From Psychrobium sp051201665 (lineage in GTDB: Bacteria > Pseudomonadota > Gammaproteobacteria > Enterobacterales > Psychrobiaceae): a DNA stretch of 64,000 nucleotides. The position numbers were made by a program, and so were the translations under genes. Position 1 is the stretch's first letter, and every line of letters starts with the position of its first letter. The DNA lies in the NCBI RefSeq assembly GCF_051201665.1, contig NZ_CP179210.1, forward strand, positions 3,906,001-3,970,000, in the 5' to 3' direction. The notes under the pieces were generated by a model. The model was not told where the DNA came from, did not search any database, and worked only from the letters and a program-made list of their open reading frames with translations. This document shows positions 52,772 to 63,433 of this stretch, in pieces.

Positions 52772-55700
52772 TTACTCGTCGCCACCTAGGCTACCAAGTA
52801 AATCAGCTAAATTAGCTTCTGCTTCATCAGTGTCAATCTTAACAACTTCTGGCTCAACTTGAGCAGCACGACGCTTCTCATGGTAAGCAAAACCAGTACC
52901 TGCAGGGATTAAACGACCAACGATTACGTTTTCTTTCAGACCACGTAAATCATCGCGTTTACCACTTACAGCTGCTTCGGTAAGTACACGTGTTGTTTCT
53001 TGGAACGATGCTGCTGAGATAAATGACTCAGTTGCAAGTGACGCTTTAGTGATACCCATTAGGTTACGCTCAAAACGTGCTGGTTCTTTACCAGCTTCTT
53101 CCAATTCACGGTTAGCCACTTTAACTTGAGAGTACTCAAGCATTTCGCCCACTAGGAAGTTACTGTCACCTGAGAAGGTAATAGTACACTTACGTAGCAT
53201 TTGACGAATGATCGCTTCACAGTGCTTATCATTAATTTTTACACCCTGTAGACGGTATACGTCTTGAACTTCGTTCACGATGTAATTCGCAACGTGTGTA
53301 ATACCACGTAAACGAAGAATATCATGCGGAGACTCAGGTCCATCAGCGATTACCTCACCTTTTTCAACCTTCTCACCTTCGAACGCGTTAAGATTACGCC
53401 ACTTAGGAATCATTTCCTCGTAGTGATCGCTACCATCAGCTGGTGTAATAACTAGACGACGTTTACCTTTGGTTTCTTTACCAAATGAAATCGTACCGCT
53501 AATTTCCGCAAGAATCGCAGGCTCTTTTGGCTTACGTGCTTCGAATAAATCGGCTACGCGAGGTAGACCACCCGTGATATCACGAGTCTTCGAGCTTTCT
53601 TGTGGAATACGTGCTAATGCGTCACCAACGTTTACTAATGCACCATCTTCTAGGTTAACAATTGCGTTACCTGGTAAGAAGTAGATTGCAGGAACGTCGG
53701 TACCAGCGATTAATACGTCATTGCCTTTAGCATCAACAAGTTTTACTGCAGGGCGCATTTCTTTACCAGCAGCAGCACGTTGTGCAGCATCGATAACAAC
53801 CACTGAAGATAAACCAGTTAGATCATCAGTTTTCTTATCCATGGTAATACCATCGATTAAGTCAACGAATTGAATCTTACCTTGTACCTCAGTGATGATT
53901 GGATGCGTATGCGGATCCCAGTTTGCTACGATTTCGCCAGCAGCGACTGTTGCATCTTCACCCTTCTCTAAGATCGTACCGTAAGGCACTTTATAGCGCT
54001 CTTTCTCACGACCCATTTCATCGATAATGGTAAGTTCAGATGAACGAGAAACGATAACCAATTTGCCTTCAGAGTTATCAACGTGCTTAGAGTTATGAAG
54101 CTTGATAGTACCAGCATTCTTAACTTGAACGTTGTTCTCTGCTGACGCTCTAGATGCCGCACCACCGATATGGAACGTACGCATCGTAAGCTGTGTACCC
54201 GGCTCACCGATTGACTGAGCAGCAACAACACCTACGGCTTCACCCATGTTAATCAAGTGACCACGTGCTAAATCACGACCGTAACAGTTGGCACAAACAC
54301 CAAAGTCAGAATCACATGTGATGATAGAACGTACTTTAACTTGGTCAACAGAGTTAGCTTCAATCATGTCAACAAGAGCTTCATCAAGCATAACGTTACG
54401 CTCAACAAGTACTTCATCTGTTGTTCCAGGCTTGATAATGTCTTCTGCAACTACACGACCTAATACTCGTTCGCGTAATGGCTCAACAACATCACCACCT
54501 TCGATTAATGGCGTCATCATTAGACCGTCTAATGTGCCACAATCTTGATCAGAGATTACTAAATCTTGTGCAACATCTACTAGACGACGCGTTAAGTAAC
54601 CCGAGTTAGCCGTTTTAAGTGCCGTATCCGCTAGACCTTTACGAGCACCGTGAGTAGAGATGAAGTATTGGTTTACGTTCAGACCTTCACGGAAGTTCGC
54701 AATGATTGGCGTTTCGATGATTGAGCCATCCGGTTTAGCCATCAGACCACGCATACCAGCTAGCTGACGGATCTGAGCAGCACTACCACGAGCGCCCGAG
54801 TCAGCCATCATAAATACGCTGTTAAACGATGGTTGAGTTTCTTCTTCGCCGTCGCGGTTAATAACCGTTTCAGTTGAAAGATTGTCCATCATCGCTTTCG
54901 ATACTTTCTCATTGGTACCAGCCCAGATATCGATTGCTTTATTGTAACGCTCACCAGCTGTTACCAGACCTTGAGCGAACTGCTCAGAGATTTCTGCAAC
55001 TTCTGCTTGTGCTTCTTCGATAAGCGTCTTCTTCTCATCTGGAATCACCATGTCGTCAATACCAACAGAACAACCAGACACTGTTGCATAACCGAAACCG
55101 GTATACATTAATTGGTCAGCAAAGATAACAGTATCTTTAAGGCCAACTTCACGGTAACAAGTGTTTAGTAGCGTTGAAATTTGTTTCTTACCTAATGGCT
55201 TGTCTAATAAAGAATAAGACAGACCTTTTGGCATAATACGTGAGAATAACGCACGACCAACAGTAGTATCAGTTAGCGTAGTGCTAGCTTGTAATTCACC
55301 GTTTTCGTCTTTTTGATATTCTGTAATACGTACTTTGATGCGAGCGTGTAGTTGAGCGTGACCTGTACGGTAAGCTTTTTCTACTTCATCGATATCACTA
55401 AATGCCATCGCTTCACCTTTACCGTTAACACAATCACGTGTTAAGTAGTAAAGACCCAATACAACGTCCTGTGAAGGTACGATGATCGGTTCACCATTAG
55501 CTGGTGATAGGATGTTATTAGTCGACATCATAAGCGCGCGCGCTTCAAGCTGTGCTTCGATAGTTAACGGTACGTGTACCGCCATTTGGTCACCATCGAA
55601 ATCGGCGTTGTATGCCGCACAAACCAATGGGTGAAGCTGAATTGCTTTACCTTCGATAAGTACAGGCTCAAACGCTTGGATACCTAGTCTATGAAGAGTA

Positions 55701-56980
55701 GGTGCACGGTTAAGCATGACTGGATGTTCGCGGATAACGTCTGAAAGAATATCCCAAACTTCGCCAACTTCACGCTCAACCATTTTCTTAGCAGCTTTAA
55801 TGGTAGTTGCCATGCCAAGTGATTCTAATTTTCCGTAGATAAATGGCTTGAATAACTCAAGTGCCATCTTCTTAGGAAGACCACATTGGTGTAAACGCAG
55901 CGTAGGACCAACGGTGATAACCGAACGACCAGAATAATCAACACGCTTACCAAGTAAGTTTTGACGGAAACGACCTTGCTTACCTTTGATCATGTCTGCA
56001 AGCGACTTAAGTGGACGCTTATTAGATCCAGTAATAGCTCGACCACGACGTCCGTTATCTAGTAGGGCATCAACAGACTCTTGTAACATACGCTTTTCGT
56101 TACGTACGATAATGTCCGGTGCCGCTAAGTCTAGAAGACGCTTTAGACGGTTATTACGGTTAATGACACGACGGTATAAATCATTGAGATCTGACGTCGC
56201 AAAGCGGCCACCTTCTAGCGGTACTAATGGACGAAGATCTGGCGGAAGAACTGGTAATACAGTCATGATCATCCACTCAGGGTTATTACCTGATTCGTGG
56301 AATGCTTCCATTAATTTAAGACGCTTAGTGATCTTTTTACGCTTAGTTTCAGAGTTAATTGAAGGTAGCTCTTCGCGCATTTCTTCAATTTCTCGCGCAA
56401 GTTCAAGATGACCTAATAGGGCTAGAACTGCTTCAGCACCCATTTTAGCTTCGAACTCATCGCCATGCTCCTCTAAGGCATCTAAGTATTCTTCCTCAGT
56501 CAGGATTTGAGATACTTCTAGATCTGTCATGCCTGGCTCAGTTACAACGAATGATTCGAAGTAAAGAACACGCTCGATGTCACGTAATGTAAGATCTAGT
56601 AATAGACCAATACGGGACGGAAGCGATTTTAGGAACCAAATGTGCGCAACAGGGCTTGCTAAATCGATGTGGCCCATACGGTCACGACGAACTTTAGACT
56701 GCGTTACTTCAACGCCACATTTTTCACAAATAACACCACGGTGCTTCAGACGTTTGTATTTACCACACAAACATTCGTAATCTTTAATTGGGCCAAAGAT
56801 ACGTGCACAGAATAGACCTTCACGCTCAGGCTTGAAGGTACGGTAGTTAATAGTCTCTGGCTTTTTAACTTCACCAAATGACCAAGAACGGATCTGTTCA
56901 GGAGAAGCAAGACCGATTTTGATTGCATCAAATTCTTCGGTTTTGTTCTGCTGTTTTAGAAACTTCAGTAAGTCTTTCAC
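52772..56980 (-). CDS. rpoC: RNA polymerase beta' subunit
   Basis: 1402 aa. The zinc ribbon CLCGKYKRLKHRGVICEKCG (about 70-88) and the catalytic NADFDGDQMAVHVPL (about 458-472) with its magnesium aspartates are intact. A second zinc site near CDSDFGVCANCYG (about 815-895) and the trigger-loop region follow. Full length. It lies 79 bp after rpoB. Confidence 0.98.
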   Translation of the reverse strand: MKDLLKFLKQQNKTEEFDAIKIGLASPEQIRSWSFGEVKKPETINYRTFKPEREGLFCARIFGPIKDYECLCGKYKRLKHRGVICEKCGVEVTQSKVRRDRMGHIDLASPVAHIWFLKSLPSRIGLLLDLTLRDIERVLYFESFVVTEPGMTDLEVSQILTEEEYLDALEEHGDEFEAKMGAEAVLALLGHLELAREIEEMREELPSINSETKRKKITKRLKLMEAFHESGNNPEWMIMTVLPVLPPDLRPLVPLEGGRFATSDLNDLYRRVINRNNRLKRLLDLAAPDIIVRNEKRMLQESVDALLDNGRRGRAITGSNKRPLKSLADMIKGKQGRFRQNLLGKRVDYSGRSVITVGPTLRLHQCGLPKKMALELFKPFIYGKLESLGMATTIKAAKKMVEREVGEVWDILSDVIREHPVMLNRAPTLHRLGIQAFEPVLIEGKAIQLHPLVCAAYNADFDGDQMAVHVPLTIEAQLEARALMMSTNNILSPANGEPIIVPSQDVVLGLYYLTRDCVNGKGEAMAFSDIDEVEKAYRTGHAQLHARIKVRITEYQKDENGELQASTTLTDTTVGRALFSRIMPKGLSYSLLDKPLGKKQISTLLNTCYREVGLKDTVIFADQLMYTGFGYATVSGCSVGIDDMVIPDEKKTLIEEAQAEVAEISEQFAQGLVTAGERYNKAIDIWAGTNEKVSKAMMDNLSTETVINRDGEEETQPSFNSVFMMADSGARGSAAQIRQLAGMRGLMAKPDGSIIETPIIANFREGLNVNQYFISTHGARKGLADTALKTANSGYLTRRLVDVAQDLVISDQDCGTLDGLMMTPLIEGGDVVEPLRERVLGRVVAEDIIKPGTTDEVLVERNVMLDEALVDMIEANSVDQVKVRSIITCDSDFGVCANCYGRDLARGHLINMGEAVGVVAAQSIGEPGTQLTMRTFHIGGAASRASAENNVQVKNAGTIKLHNSKHVDNSEGKLVIVSRSSELTIIDEMGREKERYKVPYGTILEKGEDATVAAGEIVANWDPHTHPIITEVQGKIQFVDLIDGITMDKKTDDLTGLSSVVVIDAAQRAAAGKEMRPAVKLVDAKGNDVLIAGTDVPAIYFLPGNAIVNLEDGALVNVGDALARIPQESSKTRDITGGLPRVADLFEARKPKEPAILAEISGTISFGKETKGKRRLVITPADGSDHYEEMIPKWRNLNAFEGEKVEKGEVIADGPESPHDILRLRGITHVANYIVNEVQDVYRLQGVKINDKHCEAIIRQMLRKCTITFSGDSNFLVGEMLEYSQVKVANRELEEAGKEPARFERNLMGITKASLATESFISAASFQETTRVLTEAAVSGKRDDLRGLKENVIVGRLIPAGTGFAYHEKRRAAQVEPEVVKIDTDEAEANLADLLGSLGGDE

Positions 56981-57059
56981 TTTTATCTCCTAGTGGAGTT
57001 AGGGCACGCACTAATGCGTGCCATAAATTAGAATCTCAAACTATAAAAATAGTTTGGGC

Positions 57060-60000
57060 TTACTCTTCATCAAGCTCGATGTTGATCGCTAGAGAGCGGA
57101 TTTCTTTCAACAATACGTTGAATGATTCCGGCATACCTGGATTCATCTCGTGCTTACCGTCAACAATGTTTTTGTACATTTCAGTACGACCATTAACGTC
57201 ATCAGACTTAACAGTTAACATCTCTTGTAGCGTGTAAGCAGCACCGTATGCTTCAAGTGCCCATACTTCCATCTCACCGAAACGCTGACCACCGAACTGA
57301 GCTTTACCACCTAGTGGCTGCTGAGTAACAAGTGAGTATGAACCAGTAGAACGCGCATGCATCTTGTCATCAACCAAGTGATTCAGTTTCAGCATGTACA
57401 TGTAACCAACAGTTACAGGACGCTCAAACTTGTCACCAGTACGACCATCAAACAAGGCCATTTGACCCGATTCAGGTAGACCAGCAAGTTTCAACATACC
57501 TTTGATTTCAGCTTCATCTGCACCATCAAACGCCGGGGTTGCCATTGGCATACCACCTTGAAGGTTTTTAGCAAGACGAACAACTTCTTCATCGCTAAAG
57601 TCGTCAATGTTAACTTCTTGATTACAGTTACCTAATGCATATGCACGTTGGATATAATCACGCAGTTCAGACACTTGGCGTTGTTGTGCAAGCATGTCAG
57701 TGATTTGATCACCGATACCACGAGCCGCTAAACCTAAGTGAGTTTCTAAAATCTGACCGATGTTCATACGAGACGGTACACCCAGCGGGTTAAGTACGAT
57801 ATCTACAGTACGACCATTTTCATCATGTGGCATATCTTCAACTGGACACAGTTTAGAGATAACACCTTTGTTACCATGACGACCCGCCATCTTATCACCA
57901 GGCTGGATACGACGTTTAACAGCTAGGTAAACTTTAACAACTTTCAATACGCCAGGTTGCAGATCTGCACCTTGGGTAATCTTCAGGCGTTTGTTTTCAA
58001 ATTGCTTGTCGAAATCAGCTTTAGTTTCAACGTGTTGTGCAGCAATTTGCTCAAGCGCTGTTTGAGAAGCTTCATCAGATAGTGTTTGCTCTAACCATTC
58101 ACGACGCGGCATAGCACTTAACTGGTCGCTAGATAGACCAGACGCTACAAGCAGTTTTTCAGCACGTTCGAAAATGCCATCTTCTAAGATAGTAAATACG
58201 TCTGATAAATCTTTCTTCGCTTCTTTAAGCTGCATTTGTTCAATTTCAAGTGCACGCTTGTCTTTCTCAACGCCATCACGTGTAAATACGTGAACGTCAA
58301 TAATAGTACCGCTAACTGAATTAGGAACACGTAGTGAGCTATCTTTAACATCAGATGCTTTCTCACCGAAGATAGCTCTTAGAAGCTTTTCTTCAGGCGT
58401 TAATTGCGTTTCACCTTTAGGAGTAACTTTACCCACTAAAATGTCGCCGCCTTTAACTTCAGCACCGATGTAAACGATACCAGACTCGTCTAACTTACCT
58501 AATGCGGCTTCGCCTACATTTGGAATATCAGCCGTGATGTCTTCGCTACCAAGCTTAGTATCACGTGCAATACACGTTAGTTCTTGAATGTGGATTGTTG
58601 TGAAACGATCTTGCTGAACTACACGCTCAGAAACTAAGATAGAATCCTCAAAGTTGTAACCATTCCAAGGCATGAATGCGATACGCATGTTTTGGCCTAG
58701 TGCCAAATCACCCATATCGGTTGATGGGCCATCAGCCATCACATCACCTTGAACAACCACTTCACCAGCCATTACAGTTGGACGTTGGTTAATACAAGTA
58801 TTTTGGTTAGAACGGGTGTATTTAGTTAAGTTGTAGATATCGATACCCGCTTCACCAGCAACTAACTCATCTTCGTTAACTTTAACAACAATACGACCAG
58901 CATCAGCATAATCAACCACACCACCACGCTTAGCAACAATGGTAACACCAGAGTCAACAGCGATTGTGCGTTCCATACCTGTACCAACTAAAGGCTTATC
59001 AGCTCTTAATGTTGGAACAGCCTGACGTTGCATATTCGCGCCCATTAAGGCACGGTTAGCATCATCGTGCTCTAGGAATGGGATGATTGATGCCGCCACA
59101 GAGATAATTTGTTGTGGAGATACATCCATATAATCAATTTGGTCGCCGTGCATAAAGGTTGAATCACCTTTAGTACGACAAGCCACAAGTTCTTCTGCTA
59201 AACGGTTATCTTTGTCGATAACAGCAGATGCTTGTGCTACAACGAAGTTTGTTTCTTCGATTGCAGATAGGAATTCAACGTCATCAGTTACAACGCCATC
59301 AACAACTTTACGGTAAGGTGTTTCTAAGAAACCGTAATCGTTTGTTTTAGCGTAAGAAGCTAGTGAGTTTATCAAACCGATGTTTGGTCCCTCAGGTGTT
59401 TCGATAGGACATAGACGACCGTAGTGCGTCGGATGTACATCTCGAACCTCAAAGCCAGCACGTTCACGCGTTAAACCACCAGGGCCTAATGCAGAAATAC
59501 GACGCTTATGCGTTACTTCAGATAACGGATTATTTTGATCCATGAACTGAGATAATTGGCTTGAACCAAAGAATTCTTTAACAGCAGCAGAAATAGGCTT
59601 AGCGTTGATCAAATCTTGTGGCATGATCTCAGCTAGATCGCCTAATGATAGACGTTCTTTAACAGCACGTTCAACACGTACTAAACCAACTCGGAATTGG
59701 TTTTCAGCCATCTCACCAACACTACGAATACGACGGTTACCAAGATGATCAATATCATCCACTTCACCTTTACCGTTACGGATGTCGATAAGTGTTTTCA
59801 TAACGGCAATGATATCTTCTTTTGATAAAGTACCAGTCGTTAATTCAACATCAGCGCCAACACGAGCATTAAACTTCATACGACCTACTTTAGATAGATC
59901 GTAACGCTCGTCATTGAAGAATAAGTTTTCAAATAATCCTTCAGCAGCATCTTTGGTTGGTGGCTCACCAGGACGCATCATACGGTAGATTTCAACTAGC

Positions 60001-61088
60001 GCTTCTAGGCGGTTAGTTGAAGAATCAACACGTAAAGTATCTGACATGAATGGACCGTTATCTAAATCATTGAAGTAGATAGTGTCGAATTCTTTAACGC
60101 CAGACTCAGAAAGAGCCGCTAAGTTTTCTAGTGTAATTTCATCATTAGCGTTAATGATTACTTCACCAGTTTCTTTGTTAACGTGGTTACGGTTGATAAT
60201 TTTACCAATCACGTATTCTGTTGGCACTTCAACAGTCGTTAGCTTAGCTTTAGTCATTTGACGAACGTGACGAGCCGTAACACGACGACCAGTCTCAACA
60301 ATAACATTGTCGTCATTGTCTTTAATATCAAATAATGTTGTATCACCACGTAAACGCTCAGGGACAAGATCCATAATGATCTTACCGCGTTTAACTTTAA
60401 ATGAAGTTGTCTCGAAGAATAAATCTAAGATTTCTTCAGTTTCCATGCCCATAGCGCGAAGGATGATAGAAGCAGGTAATTTACGACGACGATCGATACG
60501 TACGAATACAGCATCTTTAGGATCGAATTCGAAATCTAACCATGAACCACGGTAAGGAATAACGCGCGCGTTATGTAAAATCTTACCTGAAGAGTGTGTT
60601 TTACCTTTATCGTGATCGAAGAATACACCTGGAGAACGGTGTAATTGAGAAACGATAACACGCTCTGTACCATTGATAACAAACGTTGCGTTGTCTGTCA
60701 TTAATGGAATTTCGCCCATGTATACTTCTTGCTCTTTAATATCTTTGATTGTACCTTTCGGCGCTTCACGATCAAATAATACAAGGCGTAGTTTTACACG
60801 TAGCGGTGCGCTGTAAGTAATACCACGGATTTGACATTCTTTAACATCAAATACTGGCGTACCAAGCTTATAGCTTACATATTGCAGTTCTGCATAACCA
60901 GAAAAGCTCTTGATAGGGAAAATAGATCTAAAAGCGGCTTCTAAACCTAGCTCACCGGTAGAGTCCATCGTGATAAATCTGGCAAAAGAGTCCTTTTGGA
61001 TATCCAAAAGCTGTGGAATTTCAACCACCTGCGGACGCTTACCAAAATCCTTACGGATACGTTTTTTTTCGTTACTAGAGTAACCCAT
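57060..61088 (-). CDS. rpoB: RNA polymerase beta subunit
   Basis: 1342 aa from the ATG at 61088 (MGYSSNEKKRIRKDFGKRPQ), the same length as in E. coli; GAGGAA lies six bases upstream. A TTG four codons earlier overlaps that site and is rejected. The rifampicin region FFGSSQLSQFMDQNNPLSEV and THKRRISALGPGGLTRERAG is wild type. Active-centre GHVVLQGD-like motifs and the C-terminal region (KMHARSTGSYSLVTQQPLGG) are present. Confidence 0.98.
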   Translation of the reverse strand: MGYSSNEKKRIRKDFGKRPQVVEIPQLLDIQKDSFARFITMDSTGELGLEAAFRSIFPIKSFSGYAELQYVSYKLGTPVFDVKECQIRGITYSAPLRVKLRLVLFDREAPKGTIKDIKEQEVYMGEIPLMTDNATFVINGTERVIVSQLHRSPGVFFDHDKGKTHSSGKILHNARVIPYRGSWLDFEFDPKDAVFVRIDRRRKLPASIILRAMGMETEEILDLFFETTSFKVKRGKIIMDLVPERLRGDTTLFDIKDNDDNVIVETGRRVTARHVRQMTKAKLTTVEVPTEYVIGKIINRNHVNKETGEVIINANDEITLENLAALSESGVKEFDTIYFNDLDNGPFMSDTLRVDSSTNRLEALVEIYRMMRPGEPPTKDAAEGLFENLFFNDERYDLSKVGRMKFNARVGADVELTTGTLSKEDIIAVMKTLIDIRNGKGEVDDIDHLGNRRIRSVGEMAENQFRVGLVRVERAVKERLSLGDLAEIMPQDLINAKPISAAVKEFFGSSQLSQFMDQNNPLSEVTHKRRISALGPGGLTRERAGFEVRDVHPTHYGRLCPIETPEGPNIGLINSLASYAKTNDYGFLETPYRKVVDGVVTDDVEFLSAIEETNFVVAQASAVIDKDNRLAEELVACRTKGDSTFMHGDQIDYMDVSPQQIISVAASIIPFLEHDDANRALMGANMQRQAVPTLRADKPLVGTGMERTIAVDSGVTIVAKRGGVVDYADAGRIVVKVNEDELVAGEAGIDIYNLTKYTRSNQNTCINQRPTVMAGEVVVQGDVMADGPSTDMGDLALGQNMRIAFMPWNGYNFEDSILVSERVVQQDRFTTIHIQELTCIARDTKLGSEDITADIPNVGEAALGKLDESGIVYIGAEVKGGDILVGKVTPKGETQLTPEEKLLRAIFGEKASDVKDSSLRVPNSVSGTIIDVHVFTRDGVEKDKRALEIEQMQLKEAKKDLSDVFTILEDGIFERAEKLLVASGLSSDQLSAMPRREWLEQTLSDEASQTALEQIAAQHVETKADFDKQFENKRLKITQGADLQPGVLKVVKVYLAVKRRIQPGDKMAGRHGNKGVISKLCPVEDMPHDENGRTVDIVLNPLGVPSRMNIGQILETHLGLAARGIGDQITDMLAQQRQVSELRDYIQRAYALGNCNQEVNIDDFSDEEVVRLAKNLQGGMPMATPAFDGADEAEIKGMLKLAGLPESGQMALFDGRTGDKFERPVTVGYMYMLKLNHLVDDKMHARSTGSYSLVTQQPLGGKAQFGGQRFGEMEVWALEAYGAAYTLQEMLTVKSDDVNGRTEMYKNIVDGKHEMNPGMPESFNVLLKEIRSLAINIELDEE

Positions 61089-61330
61089 GGGTTTCCTCAA
61101 ATTAGCTGACGTTTGACAACTGTTGCCTAGTCTTCAATAAGCGCTATCTGTAGCCTTATTGCTAAACAACCTCGAAAATAACAACACTTTGGTAAGAACC
61201 TACCCAGTAATCTCTGGTAGGGACTGGACACTAAATAAAATAATTACTATTTATCATAGTTTTACATCATTTAATAAGTGTTTAAAACTCATGGTGTATG
61301 TAGTGCGAAATCCACCATGTTTTTTAGCGC

Positions 61331-61361
61331 AAAAAGGCTGGTGATTAAATAATCACCAGCC
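61331..61361 (-). terminator. Attenuator/terminator between rplL and rpoB
   Basis: On the minus strand, GGCTGGTGATT and its inverse complement form an 11-bp stem with a 4-base loop, followed by TTTTTGCG. In E. coli an attenuator at this same place reduces rpoBC transcription relative to rplJL. Partial termination is the likely role. The rest of the rplL-rpoB gap (61089-61413) shows nothing else clear. Confidence 0.75.
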
Positions 61362-61413
61362 TCGCGCTTAATCAGCTATTGCTAACTAAGCGGCTCTCAA
61401 ATAAGGGTTAACC

Positions 61414-61779
61414 TTATTTAAGTTCAACAGAAAGACCTGCATCTTCCAGAGTTTTCTTAAGCTCTTCAGCTTCTGCTTTGTCAACACCTTCTTTGATGGC
61501 AACAGGAGCAGATTCAACCATAGCTTTAGCTTCTTTAAGGCCTAGACCTGTAGCGCCACGAACAGCTTTGATTGCAGCAACTTTAGCGTCGCCGAAAGAA
61601 GTAAGAATTACGTCGAATTCTGATTGTTCTTCAGCAGCTTCAGCAGCACCGCCAGCAACAGCAACAGCTGCAGCAGCTGATACGCCGAATTTCTCTTCCA
61701 TTGCTTCGATTAGTTCTACAACGTCCATTACTGACATTTCAGCAACAGCGTTTAGGATATCGTCTTTAGATACAGACAT
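61414..61779 (-). CDS. rplL: 50S ribosomal protein L7/L12
   Basis: 121 aa from the ATG at 61779 (MSVSKDDILNAVAEMSVMDV). AGGA is nine bases upstream; ATG codons further up are too close to it or precede it. The Ala-rich hinge and the C-terminal factor-binding domain ending LKKTLEDAGLSVELK are typical. Forms the L12 stalk with L10. Confidence 0.97.
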   Translation of the reverse strand: MSVSKDDILNAVAEMSVMDVVELIEAMEEKFGVSAAAAVAVAGGAAEAAEEQSEFDVILTSFGDAKVAAIKAVRGATGLGLKEAKAMVESAPVAIKEGVDKAEAEELKKTLEDAGLSVELK

Positions 61780-61875
61780 GGTATACATTCCTAATATTGT
61801 GAACACAATTCAAAATGAATTTGCGTTCTAAAAAATTGATTATAAAAACAGTTCTTAATACTCGATAACGAGAAA

Positions 61876-62370
61876 TTAAGCCGCTGCTTCTTCCTTCTGA
61901 TCGCGAATTGCCGCAATAGTGCGTACAAGTTTGCCAGCAGAAGCTTCTTTCATTGCGCTCATTAGTCGTGCAATAGCTTCGTCTTTCGTAGGAAGCGTTG
62001 CAAGAACTTCTGGATCACAAGAAGCGCCTTCAAATGCAGCTGCTAGTACTTCAAAGTTTTCTTCAGCTTTCGCGAAGTCTTTAAAGATACGTGCGCCAGC
62101 ACCCGGATGTTCGCTTGAAAATGCAATTAGAGTTGGACCTTTAAAAGTATCTGAAAGACACTCAAAATCAGTACCAGCTAGAGCACGTTTAACTAGTGTA
62201 TTACGTACAACTTGTACATGAACACCAGCTTCACGAGCTTGCTTACGCATAGCTGTCATTGCACCTAAAGTAACACCACGAGAGTCAGCAACTACTGCAG
62301 ACAGAGCGCTTTTGGCGACCTCATTGACTTCAGCAACGATTGCTTTTTTGTCTTCAAGTCTTAATGCCAT
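61876..62370 (-). CDS. rplJ: 50S ribosomal protein L10
   Basis: 164 aa from the second ATG (62370), giving MALRLEDKKAIVAEVNEVAK. AGGAG is eight bases upstream; the first ATG at 62376 is only two bases from it. VVADSRGVTLGAMTAMRKQA and the C-terminal LMSAMKEASAGKLVRTIAAI are typical. Anchors the L12 stalk and, in E. coli, represses its own operon via the leader. Confidence 0.97.
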   Translation of the reverse strand: MALRLEDKKAIVAEVNEVAKSALSAVVADSRGVTLGAMTAMRKQAREAGVHVQVVRNTLVKRALAGTDFECLSDTFKGPTLIAFSSEHPGAGARIFKDFAKAEENFEVLAAAFEGASCDPEVLATLPTKDEAIARLMSAMKEASAGKLVRTIAAIRDQKEEAAA

Positions 62371-62400
62371 TGGCATAACTCCTGGTTCACTCCGAGATAA

Positions 62401-62640
62401 CTCGGAACTTTAGTAAAACCCTAAATCAAAACAACTTAGAGTGTGAACACGGTAAAAAACAAAACATAGGAATGTTTGGATTCACACCGTCTGCGTAGGA
62501 CTCATTTTTTACAAATAAGATTAAGCGTTGTTTTTACGATATTAATTTCTTAATATCAGTCAATCGCGGCTCCTACGGTCTTGGACGAGAGTTCGAATAA
62601 AATCAATGATTTCACCCGAACCTCAACCCATTAGGGCGCA
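62401..62640 (-). promoter_or_regulatory. L10-type leader of the rplJ-rplL operon
   Basis: On the minus strand CGTCCAAGACCGTAGGAG (62570-62587) and CCTACGCAGACGGTG (62485-62499) correspond to the two halves of the L10-L12 binding kink-turn in the E. coli rplJ leader (CCAAGACCGCAGG and CCTGCGTAGACGGTG). CGTAGGA pairs with TCCTACG, a compensating change relative to E. coli. Repression by L10-L12 is inferred. Confidence 0.85.
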
Positions 62641-62642
62641 AA

Positions 62643-62670
62643 ATTATACAGAAGTTATTTGATAACACAA
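62643..62670 (-). promoter_or_regulatory. Promoter of the rplJ-rplL(-rpoBC) unit
   Basis: On the minus strand: TTGTGT, 16 bases, TATAAT, then TTTGCGCCC. It lies just upstream of the L10 leader, 270 bases before rplJ and between rplA and rplJ. Confidence 0.7.
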
Positions 62671-62723
62671 TATGTAACCAAACAAACTCTGTGATTGAGC
62701 CCTAAGATTTTTCTAAAACGCGA

Positions 62724-63428
62724 TTAAGCTGTTTTAGTATCAACAGTTGCTTGGTCGATTGTAACGCCAGCACCCATTGTAGTAGATAAAGAAACTTTCT
62801 TAAGGAAAGTACCTTTAGCGCCACTTGGCTTCGCTTTGTTTAAAGCGATAAGTAGAGCTTCTAGGTTTTCTTTGATCTTGTCATTGTCAAAGCTAACGTT
62901 ACCGATTGTAGAATGGATGATACCATTCTTATCGTTACGGTAGCGTACTTGACCAGACTTAGCGTTTTTAACTGCTGTAGCAACGTCAGGTGTAACTGTA
63001 CCAACTTTAGGGTTAGGCATTAAACCACGTGGGCCTAAGATTGTACCTAGTTGACCAACAACACGCATTGCATCTGGAGAAGCGATAACTACGTCAAAAT
63101 CCATCTCGCCGCCTTTAACAGCAGCAGCTAGATCGTCCATACCTACGATGTCTGCACCAGCTTCTTTTGCTTTTTCAGCATTAGCGCCTTGAGTGAAAAC
63201 AGCAACACGAACTGTACGACCAGTACCGTGTGGTAATACTGTAGCGCCACGAACGTTTTGATCGCTGCGACGAGGGTCAACACCAAGGTTAACCGCAACA
63301 TCTACGCTTTCAGTGAATTTAGCAGTCGCTAATTCTTTTAAAAGAGTAACAGCTTCGTTGATATCGTAAGATTTTAGAGCATCAGTTTTTTCACGGATGT
63401 TCTTCATACGTTTAGTTAATTTAGCCAT
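62724..63428 (-). CDS. rplA: 50S ribosomal protein L1
   Basis: 234 aa. MAKLTKRMKNIREKTDALKS and GLMPNPKVGTVTPDVATAVK are diagnostic. L1 forms the mobile stalk at the E site. Lies 5 bases after rplK. Confidence 0.98.
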   Translation of the reverse strand: MAKLTKRMKNIREKTDALKSYDINEAVTLLKELATAKFTESVDVAVNLGVDPRRSDQNVRGATVLPHGTGRTVRVAVFTQGANAEKAKEAGADIVGMDDLAAAVKGGEMDFDVVIASPDAMRVVGQLGTILGPRGLMPNPKVGTVTPDVATAVKNAKSGQVRYRNDKNGIIHSTIGNVSFDNDKIKENLEALLIALNKAKPSGAKGTFLKKVSLSTTMGAGVTIDQATVDTKTA

Positions 63429-63433
63429 TATTC

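Noticed and set aside
56577..56780. Long antisense frames inside rpoC, rpoB, fusA and ribosomal genes
   Set aside because: Such frames arise from codon bias of highly expressed genes; none has a start signal or recognisable domain.
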